Shown one piece after another: positions 30,280-37,391 of a stretch of DNA of 64,000 nucleotides. The stretch comes from JBBDYG01 sp040901765 (GTDB taxonomy: Bacteria > Planctomycetota > Planctomycetia > Pirellulales > Lacipirellulaceae): contig JBBDYG010000019.1 in NCBI GenBank assembly GCA_040901765.1, forward strand, positions 62,001 through 126,000. The letters run 5' to 3'. A program made the translations under genes and the position numbers. The notes beneath the pieces are model-generated. The model saw nothing but the letters and a program-made list of their open reading frames with translations, ran no database searches and was not told the DNA's origin. Numbering within the stretch: the first letter of the stretch is position 1; the number at the start of each line of letters is the position of its first letter.

Positions 30280-32061
30280 ATGACGAAACACTTGACGTTC
30301 CTTGTTACAGCGTCACTAGCCACGCTGCTCGCGCTTTTCGCACCGGCCCTGAACACGCGCGCCGACGTTTTTCAGTGGGAGTACATTAACCCCGCCGACC
30401 CCAGCGAGGGAAAGCAGCCAAGCACGATGCTCACTCCCGGCGGCGCGGGCGTGAATGCCGTGCCCGGAGCCAACCTGACGTTCCGCGACCTCACAATGGG
30501 CTACCTGATCGGCGCAGATCTTACCGGCGCGTACGGGGAAGCCGTCATTCTGACCAATGCGGATATGAGCCAGGCCAACCTCACCAATGCGAGCTTCGCT
30601 CCTTACCAAAATGAATATGGGATTGTCTATGGTGACCTGACGGGCGCGAACCTAAGCGATGCCGTCGTGCTTAGAACGCAATTCAGCTCTACCAATCTGA
30701 CCATGTCGCAGCTCGCCTCCACGGCCAGTTATCAGGCCCGCAATCTTGCCGGCATCGGCTTGGGGGGAGTCAATCTGGCGGCAGGGAACTTCGCCAGCCA
30801 GAATCTGACATATGCGAATTTTGGGGGCGCCACATTGACCGGCGCACGTTTCGATCACATCAATGCTCCCGACATCGTTTTTGCCCACGCCAATCTCGCC
30901 AACGCGAGCTTTGACCACGCATATCTGCCGAACTCCTACTTCGGCGGCGCCATACTGCAAAACGCCGACTTCAGCGGGGCGTTTCTTGCTGGCACGCACA
31001 TGGGCCATACATCGCTGGCCGGCGTCAACCTTTCCGCGGCTGTAGTGCGTGATGCAGATTTGAGAGCGACGGGCATTACGGCTGCCCAACTCTACTCGAC
31101 CGCCAGTTACCAAGCTCATAATTTGCGCGGGGTGAAGCTGAGCGGTGACTTCACCGGCGGCGATTTCGCTGGCCAGGATTTTGCTGATGCACGTCTGAAT
31201 AACGTCACGTTCGCTAACGCGGACCTCGGGCACGCAAACCTCGTTAACGGCGATTTGGCAGGCTTCTTGTATTACGACGACCAGGGCGGGATTTTTGTGT
31301 ACCCTGGAGCGAATCTTGCCAACGCGAACCTCACAGGAGTTGACGCGCGCGGAGCAAATCTTCAATACGCGACGCTTACGGGCGCGACGATGCACAATAT
31401 GATTCAGCCCAACGGCCGTATTGCTGGGCTTGATCTCACGGCGGGGATGTCTTTGGTAATTCGCGACTACGACGGTAATCCCTTCGTCTTTCCGTCGACC
31501 GGACTTGTGCCCGTCGTCGTTCAACAACATCTGGTCGCCGACGCCACCAGCGCATTGCACTTCGTGTTTGACTCGGACGCCTGGAATTCGACGATCTCCT
31601 TTGAGCCGGGCATTCCCGTGGCGCTCGGCGGCACGCTGGAGCTCGCCTTCGCGCCCGGCGTCGACGTCGCCACCCAAAGCGGCCGGACGATCGACCTGTT
31701 CGATTGGACCGGCGTCACGCCCACCGGAGCTTTCACTGTGTCCAGTCCGTATCTCTGGAATCTCACCAATCTCTACACCACCGGCGAAGTAACGCTCACC
31801 GCCGCGCCGGGAGTCGTACCCGGCGATTACAACGGCAACGGCGTCGTCGATGCCGCCGATTACGTCGTGTGGCGGAACCAAGCCGGCACGCCCGCAGAAT
31901 ACTCCACATGGCGCGCTAATTTCGGCGCCACGGCCGCCGGGGCAGGGGCCGTGGCGTTTTCTGAAGCCAACGCCGCCGTCCCCGAGCCGGCGAGTCTCGC
32001 GCTGCTGGCGCTGGGCCTGCCGCTGATCGTTTGGCGGAAATTGCGGCGCAGACGCACTTGA
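30280..32061 (+). CDS. Pentapeptide-repeat dockerin/PEP-CTERM protein
   Basis: A 593-residue exported protein. The signal peptide covers residues 1-28 (LVTASLATLLALFAPAL core, ending TRA). Residues 60-370 are pentapeptide repeats of the A(D/N)LxN type (GADLTGA, ANLTNASF, NADFSGAF), which fold as a four-sided beta helix (PF00805). Residues 430-500 form a beta domain (WTGVTPTGAFTVSS, LYTTGEVTL). Then come the dockerin-like GDYNGNGVVDAADYVVWRN and VPEPASLALLALGLPLIVWR. Pentapeptide repeats are more often intracellular, so the surface-sorted form is notable. A long minus-strand frame over the same region is a shadow. AAAGAAG about ten bases before the ATG may serve as ribosome site. Confidence 0.87.
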   Translation: MTKHLTFLVTASLATLLALFAPALNTRADVFQWEYINPADPSEGKQPSTMLTPGGAGVNAVPGANLTFRDLTMGYLIGADLTGAYGEAVILTNADMSQANLTNASFAPYQNEYGIVYGDLTGANLSDAVVLRTQFSSTNLTMSQLASTASYQARNLAGIGLGGVNLAAGNFASQNLTYANFGGATLTGARFDHINAPDIVFAHANLANASFDHAYLPNSYFGGAILQNADFSGAFLAGTHMGHTSLAGVNLSAAVVRDADLRATGITAAQLYSTASYQAHNLRGVKLSGDFTGGDFAGQDFADARLNNVTFANADLGHANLVNGDLAGFLYYDDQGGIFVYPGANLANANLTGVDARGANLQYATLTGATMHNMIQPNGRIAGLDLTAGMSLVIRDYDGNPFVFPSTGLVPVVVQQHLVADATSALHFVFDSDAWNSTISFEPGIPVALGGTLELAFAPGVDVATQSGRTIDLFDWTGVTPTGAFTVSSPYLWNLTNLYTTGEVTLTAAPGVVPGDYNGNGVVDAADYVVWRNQAGTPAEYSTWRANFGATAAGAGAVAFSEANAAVPEPASLALLALGLPLIVWRKLRRRRT

Positions 32062-32072
32062 GCAAAATAAGC

Positions 32073-32191
32073 GGCCGGTGAGGCTTACCGCCAAGCCGAC
32101 CCACCTTCGGTGTGTGCCCGCCTCACCGGCCCGGCATCTCCCGCGGCGCTCGGTTTGCGCGCTTAGGGGCGATGATTTTTTAATTGTAATG
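32073..32191 (+). repeat. Hairpin element with conserved 3' flank, copy 2
   Basis: GGCCGGTGAGG (32073-32083) pairs with CCTCACCGGCC (32121-32131). The stem equals that of copy 1, but the loop is about twice as long and holds its own small CACC/GGTG stem. The 3' flank and T-run are conserved. It begins 12 bases after the stop at 32061, the same spacing as copy 1. Confidence 0.75.
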
Positions 32192-32227
32192 CAAATCGCG
32201 TTCGACGCAAAACTTGCTGCTTTGATG

Positions 32228-32354
32228 GTAGTGATACCGTCTAACACTCGTGCAGGGTGGCTGGGGTCGAGTCCGCGAGCCCCCAGCGGTGCTGCTGGGG
32301 GCTTCGCTGCGCTGCGACCCCAGCCACCCCCAATCGATTGGCAGGTATCACTAC
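32228..32354. repeat. 127-bp nested palindrome
   Basis: Three inverted-repeat layers share one centre: GTAGTGATACC at 32228-32238 with 32344-32354, GGGTGGCTGGGGTCG at 32255-32269 with 32315-32329, and GCCCCCAGC at 32279-32287 with 32294-32302. All three are perfect. It lies in the leader of the next PEP-CTERM gene, about 100 bases before its ATG. Confidence 0.85.
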
Positions 32355-32457
32355 TGCTTTGATCAGCGCGTGTTGCTGTTGGCGACCAAGCGCGGGTTTC
32401 GGTTTTGTTAGTCACATCGGTCGATGCCTCTCATCCTCCTGCAACAAGGTTCGTAAT

Positions 32458-34659
32458 ATGAAATCCACGAAAATCCGTTCGTTCATGCAGAGCGGCCCAG
32501 CCGGGGTACTGGTCGCAACACTTCTGCTCGCCTGGCTTCTGGCGACTGGCAGCGCCTCGGCGGAAACCTTCTGGGTCGCCAGTGGCGTGGGAAACTGGTA
32601 CGTCGCCGCCAATTGGAGCGCCGGCGTGCCCAATATCGTTACCGTTGCGGAGATAAACAACGGCGGCACGGCGCAACTGTTCGATCCTGGCGCTCGCGCT
32701 GACAATATGTATCTCGGCAGTAATTCGGGTAGCAGCGGCACGCTGGAAGTCTCTGCCGGTGATGCCCAGTTCAATGTCTTCCTCCTAGTGGGCGACAGAG
32801 GGGCCGGCGCGCTACGAATCATCAACAATGGGGGGGTCCATGTTGGCTGGGATGGCATAATCGGCCTCGGCAGTAGTGGCACCGGTACGGCCACGGTAAA
32901 TGGCACGAATTCTGTGTGGAACATCGGCGGCAGTCTTAACGTGGGGTTCGGCGGCATTGGCACGCTGAGCGTTCAAAACGGCGGCATGGTCTCGAACAGC
33001 TTCGGCTCCATCGGCGACGGCGCCGGTTCGATCGGCACGGCCACCGTCGCGGGCGCGAATTCGAGGTGGACGAACAGCGACGATCTCTATGTGGGCCGGA
33101 CCGGTGCGGGCACACTCAGCGTCATCGGCGGCGGCTTGGTCTCGAATAGTTCTGGCCGCATCGCTGATTTATCCGGCTCCATCGGCGGCGTCACCGTAAG
33201 TGGCGCGAACTCGCGGTGGCTGAACTCCGTTCTCGTCACCGTAGGCATTAGCGGGAACGGCATACTGTACATCACTGACGGCGGCACGGTCTCGAACCTC
33301 ACTGGCAATCTCGGCTTCAACCCCGGAGCAAGGGGCTCGACCTTCGTCGATGGCCCAGGCTCGGGTTGGAACAACTCTCTCGATCTTAGCATAGGCAGAT
33401 CCGGCGACGGCACGCTCAACATCACCGGCGGCGGCGTGGTCGCGAACAGACACGGCTTTATCGGCCGGCTCGATCACTCGATTGGCACGGCAACCGTAGC
33501 GGGCTCGAATTCGAGGTGGACTAACTCGGGCGACCTCAACGTGGGCCTCTTCGGTTCCGGGGATCTCACGATCTCGGGCGGCGGCAATGTTTCAAGCGAC
33601 AACGGCTACATTGCCTCCGGCGCTGGCTCCAGCGGAACGGCGATCGTCGTTGACGCCGGCTCCGTGTGGACCAATATCAACGAGCTGGCTGTCGGCAGCT
33701 CCGGAGCCGGCGCGCTCTACATCACCGCCGGCGGCGTGGTCTCCAGCGCCATCGGCCGCATCGCCCAATGGACTGGCTCGAACGGCGGCGTCCTCATCGA
33801 TGGCTCGAGTTCGAGTTGGAATGTGAGCGGTGAGTTCACGATGGGTAAGTCGGGCATGGGCACGAGCACGCTGATTCTGCAGAACGGCGGCGTCCTGTCC
33901 GCCGCCGACGGCATGACCATCGGGACGCTCGGAACGCTCCGGGGCGACGGCACGATCGTCGGCAACGTTCTCGTTGGGGGGGGAACTATCGCTCCCGCCG
34001 GAGCTTCGCCCGGCACGCTGCGCATTATCGGCAATTACACGCACTCCTTTAATGCAAAGATGCGAATCGAACTGGCCTCGCCGGCGAGCTTTGACAAGCT
34101 CGCCGTCACCGGCAACATCAGCCTGGTCAGCGGGATCTTCGGCAGCGCGCTCCAAGTGTCGCTGCCGGACGGCTACGTGCCGCGCGGCAGCCAGTCATTC
34201 GACATTCTCGACTGGGGCGGCGCGCTCAGCGGGACGTTCTTATCGATCCAATTGCCGACGCTCGGGGGCACGCTCGTTTGGGACACGTCCCAGCTTTATA
34301 CCACGGGCGTGCTGTCGGTCATCGGGCCCGCCGCGCTCGCGGGCGACTACAACCAAAACGGCGCCGTCGACGCCGCCGACTACACCGTGTGGCGCAACAC
34401 GCGTGGCTCGACGACAATTCTAATTGCCGATGGCAATGGCAGCGGCGCGATCGACTCCGGTGACCTCGTTGTGTGGCGAGTAAATTTCGGCGCGACGCTC
34501 GGCGGCGGCGCGAACGAAGCGGCTGTCGTTCCCGAGCCGGCGACATCCACTCTTCTGCTGATCGCGCTGGCCAGCGCGTTTTGCATTTCAGTATCGCAGA
34601 CTATCACCATGCGCGGACACCATTTGGAACTCCAATCTTTAATCCGAAAGAATCCATGA
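32458..34659 (+). CDS. Dockerin/PEP-CTERM beta-repeat protein
   Basis: A 733-residue protein. ATG 32458 opens MKSTKIRSFMQSGPAGVLVA with a signal peptide that ends SASA. About nine T5SS/PEP-CTERM-associated repeats follow (SNSFGSIGDGAG, NSRWTNSGDLNVGLFG, GTLNITGGGVV). The end has FDILDWGGALSGTF, TSQLYTTGVLSV, a two-loop dockerin (GDYNQNGAVDAADYTVWRN and DGNGSGAIDSGDLVVWR) and VPEPATSTLLLIALASA. The tail continues about 20 residues past the hydrophobic helix and its TGA overlaps the next ATG by two bases. The frame also stays open upstream through the palindrome, but that part does not look coding. Confidence 0.87.
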   Translation: MKSTKIRSFMQSGPAGVLVATLLLAWLLATGSASAETFWVASGVGNWYVAANWSAGVPNIVTVAEINNGGTAQLFDPGARADNMYLGSNSGSSGTLEVSAGDAQFNVFLLVGDRGAGALRIINNGGVHVGWDGIIGLGSSGTGTATVNGTNSVWNIGGSLNVGFGGIGTLSVQNGGMVSNSFGSIGDGAGSIGTATVAGANSRWTNSDDLYVGRTGAGTLSVIGGGLVSNSSGRIADLSGSIGGVTVSGANSRWLNSVLVTVGISGNGILYITDGGTVSNLTGNLGFNPGARGSTFVDGPGSGWNNSLDLSIGRSGDGTLNITGGGVVANRHGFIGRLDHSIGTATVAGSNSRWTNSGDLNVGLFGSGDLTISGGGNVSSDNGYIASGAGSSGTAIVVDAGSVWTNINELAVGSSGAGALYITAGGVVSSAIGRIAQWTGSNGGVLIDGSSSSWNVSGEFTMGKSGMGTSTLILQNGGVLSAADGMTIGTLGTLRGDGTIVGNVLVGGGTIAPAGASPGTLRIIGNYTHSFNAKMRIELASPASFDKLAVTGNISLVSGIFGSALQVSLPDGYVPRGSQSFDILDWGGALSGTFLSIQLPTLGGTLVWDTSQLYTTGVLSVIGPAALAGDYNQNGAVDAADYTVWRNTRGSTTILIADGNGSGAIDSGDLVVWRVNFGATLGGGANEAAVVPEPATSTLLLIALASAFCISVSQTITMRGHHLELQSLIRKNP

Positions 34660-37391
34660 ACCGCTTCTCGCGATCTACGTATTTCAAACTTTGTGCTGGT
34701 TGCCGAGTGCTCGTATCCGGCTGCCTCTTCGCTGCAGCAGGAAGCCTTTCTGCACAAACGATCTGGAACGCCGGCACCGGCAATTGGAACACGGCGGCGA
34801 ACTGGACGCTGGGCGTGCCGAACTCCGCCAGCGGGACCACTTTCGATGCGCAAATCAAGAACGGCGGCACGGCTCAACTTTCGGCGCCCGGCGCGAGCGT
34901 CCGGCGGATGCGAGTCGGCGTGAACGCGGGGGGCGGAAATCTCGAAGTGAACGGCGGTGGACTCACGGTCACCGAGGACTTTATCCTCAACTTTGAAGGC
35001 CTGGGCGTGGCCACGACGACAGTCCAGAGTGGCGGCATTGTCACGGTCCCCGCGACGGTCGTCGGGTACTCCGTCGCCGGTACTTCCATTTTTTTGATCA
35101 CCGGCGGCGGGTCCAGAGTCAATGCGACGACGAGCTTTGTGGTGGGACGAGGCGCCACCGGGACGCTGACATTGGCCAACGGCGGCACACTGGCCGTCGG
35201 CAATGGAACATTGCCGCTCGAGATCGCCACGCTCGCCGGCAGCACTGGGTATGTGAATATCGGCAATGGGGGCACTGCGGGCGTGCTACAAGCCTCCGCC
35301 GTCCAGTTCGGCGCCGGATTTGGCCAACTAAGACTCAATCACACCAGCAATCTCACGTTCGCGACGCCGATTTCTGGTCCCGGCGGCGTCTATGAGATTG
35401 GTCCCGGCACGACGACGCTATCGGGAACGAATTCCTACACCAGTCAGACCAACGTTGGAGGCGGAACGCTCGCCATCAGCGCGGATGCCAATCTGGGGAC
35501 GCCACCTCTCTCGTTTAATTCTCAGCAACTCGTGCTCGATGGAGGCACGCTCCGAGCGACCCAGAGCTTCACCCTGGCTGCTACCCGCGGCATCACGCTT
35601 GGCTCCGGTGGCGGCACGATCGAGGTCGATGCGACGAAGACGCTGACCTACCCAAACAATCTTTATCTAACCGCAGGTACGATGACCAAAAGTGGCGCTG
35701 GCGCTCTCTCCTTACAGCTTCTTGTCATCGGCGCATCTGGTGGATCGTCGGCGCTGCTCATCACCGGTGGGGGCACACTGGCCACCAGCGATGACAGTTA
35801 CCTTACCGTCGGAGTCGGCGCTTCCACTGGAACCGCCACGGTGCGGGGCGCAGGTTCTACATGGAACGTGGGCGCCGATCTCATCTTCGGTAATGGGGCC
35901 CTTGGCACGCTCAACATCGAAGATCGAGCGCTCGTACACGTAGCGGGCGCCGCAATTTTCAATCAGGGCACTGTTAATCTCTCGGGCGACACGCTCCGCT
36001 TTAACGGCTATGATCCAGCAGGCACGTTCAATTTCAATTCTGGCACGATTCAACTCGCCGGCAATCGCACCGTCGGCGCGGATGCGGCGATCGTGGATCT
36101 CTTTGGACCGGAGCCAGCCATCTCCACAGGAAAAGGCCTGACAATCGAAGGCACGGCCACGTTGACGAAGGCCGTCACGCTCGACGGTGGAACCTTCACC
36201 GTCGGAGGACTGGTCAATGGATCGAACCTACATCTGAACCGGGGCACGCTCAACGTCACCAATCAGGCCCTCACCATCGGCGCAGGCGGCCTCTTTGGAG
36301 GCACGCTCGATCTGGCCCACGACGTGGCGGTCAACGTCACGCTCGGCGTCACCAATCAAGGGCTCGTGACCGGCGACGGGCGAATCGGCGGGAGGTTGCA
36401 GAACGCGGCGACTGGCGAGCTCCGCGCTGAACCGGGCCGGTCGCTCACGCTCACCGGCGCCAACAATACCAATTCCGGTCAGGTGAGTCTCTTTGGCGGA
36501 CAACTCGAGTTCACCCAAAATCTCACTAACAACGCTGCCGGATTCATCTCCGGCAACGGGACGCTCATCGCGCGTACCGGGCTCGTGAACACTGGCACGA
36601 TGAACTTCAGCGGCGCGGCCAACGTCGTCGGCGACGTGACCAATTCCGCCACGGGCAAGATCATTTCGGCCGGCGGCGGCCCAACCACCTTCTTTGACGA
36701 TGTGACCAACCAGGGCCAAATTCGCACCAGCGCCGGCGCCTTCACGGTCTTCTTCGGCAGCGTCTCCGGCGCCGGCACGTTCACCGGTCCCGGAACGGTC
36801 AACTTCGAAGGCGACCTCAAACCCGGCAACAGCGCGGCCGCGGTCCAGTTCGCCGGGGACGTGGCGTTTGGTTCCGACGCAGCACTTCAGCTCGAGCTCG
36901 GCGGCGTCGCGGCCGCAAGCCAATACGACCGACTGAATGTCACCGGCGAACTGGCACTCGGCGGCGCCCTCGAATTATCGCTGATCAACGGCTTCAATCC
37001 GTCACTCGGCGATTCGTTCGACATTCTCGATTGGGGCACTCTCAGTGGCACGTTTGACACGCTGCAACTGCCGACGCTGGCCGGCCTGGCGTGGAATACA
37101 TCGCAGCTTTACACCACCGGCGAGCTAAGTCTCGCCGCAGCAGGTCTCCTCGGCGACTACAATCAAAACGGCGTCGTCGATGCCGCCGACTACACCGTGT
37201 GGCGAGACACGCTGGGCGACACCCTAAACTATAACCTTTGGAAAGCGAATTTCGGCGCAGTGTCTCCGGGTATTGGGGCCGACGCCGGCTCATTTCCGAG
37301 CAGTGCCGTTCCCGAGCCGGCGACCTTGGTGCTGCTGGTGCTGACGGCGGCTGCCTGGTGCCTCCGGCTGAACCGGTTTCTTCCTACTTAA
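34656..37391 (+). CDS. Autotransporter-type beta-repeat dockerin/PEP-CTERM protein
   Basis: A 911-residue exported protein. ATG 34656 overlaps the TGA of the preceding gene as ATGA, so translational coupling is likely. The signal sequence core is VLVSGCLFAAAGSLSAQ. The body mixes autotransporter-associated beta-strand repeats (GGVYEIGPGTTTLSGTNSYT, TLTLANGGTLAVG) with T5SS/PEP-CTERM repeats. The end has FDILDWGTLSGTF, TSQLYTTGELSL, GDYNQNGVVDAADYTVWRDT and VPEPATLVLLVLTAAAWCL. Its last eight bases overlap the convergent amidase gene. The role is unknown; the fold is expected to be an elongated beta solenoid. Confidence 0.87.
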   Translation: MNRFSRSTYFKLCAGCRVLVSGCLFAAAGSLSAQTIWNAGTGNWNTAANWTLGVPNSASGTTFDAQIKNGGTAQLSAPGASVRRMRVGVNAGGGNLEVNGGGLTVTEDFILNFEGLGVATTTVQSGGIVTVPATVVGYSVAGTSIFLITGGGSRVNATTSFVVGRGATGTLTLANGGTLAVGNGTLPLEIATLAGSTGYVNIGNGGTAGVLQASAVQFGAGFGQLRLNHTSNLTFATPISGPGGVYEIGPGTTTLSGTNSYTSQTNVGGGTLAISADANLGTPPLSFNSQQLVLDGGTLRATQSFTLAATRGITLGSGGGTIEVDATKTLTYPNNLYLTAGTMTKSGAGALSLQLLVIGASGGSSALLITGGGTLATSDDSYLTVGVGASTGTATVRGAGSTWNVGADLIFGNGALGTLNIEDRALVHVAGAAIFNQGTVNLSGDTLRFNGYDPAGTFNFNSGTIQLAGNRTVGADAAIVDLFGPEPAISTGKGLTIEGTATLTKAVTLDGGTFTVGGLVNGSNLHLNRGTLNVTNQALTIGAGGLFGGTLDLAHDVAVNVTLGVTNQGLVTGDGRIGGRLQNAATGELRAEPGRSLTLTGANNTNSGQVSLFGGQLEFTQNLTNNAAGFISGNGTLIARTGLVNTGTMNFSGAANVVGDVTNSATGKIISAGGGPTTFFDDVTNQGQIRTSAGAFTVFFGSVSGAGTFTGPGTVNFEGDLKPGNSAAAVQFAGDVAFGSDAALQLELGGVAAASQYDRLNVTGELALGGALELSLINGFNPSLGDSFDILDWGTLSGTFDTLQLPTLAGLAWNTSQLYTTGELSLAAAGLLGDYNQNGVVDAADYTVWRDTLGDTLNYNLWKANFGAVSPGIGADAGSFPSSAVPEPATLVLLVLTAAAWCLRLNRFLPT

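Noticed and set aside
30652..32415. Minus-strand open frame of 587 codons
   Set aside because: A shadow of the pentapeptide-repeat gene; its regular content comes from the repeats on the other strand.
32257..32457. N-terminal extension of the gene at 32458
   Set aside because: It translates a perfect palindrome and is followed by a proper signal peptide at 32458.
12142..37391. Cellulosome interpretation of the dockerin cluster
   Set aside because: No cohesin or glycoside hydrolase is encoded here; the dockerin-like modules sit before PEP-CTERM tails, which points to surface sorting.
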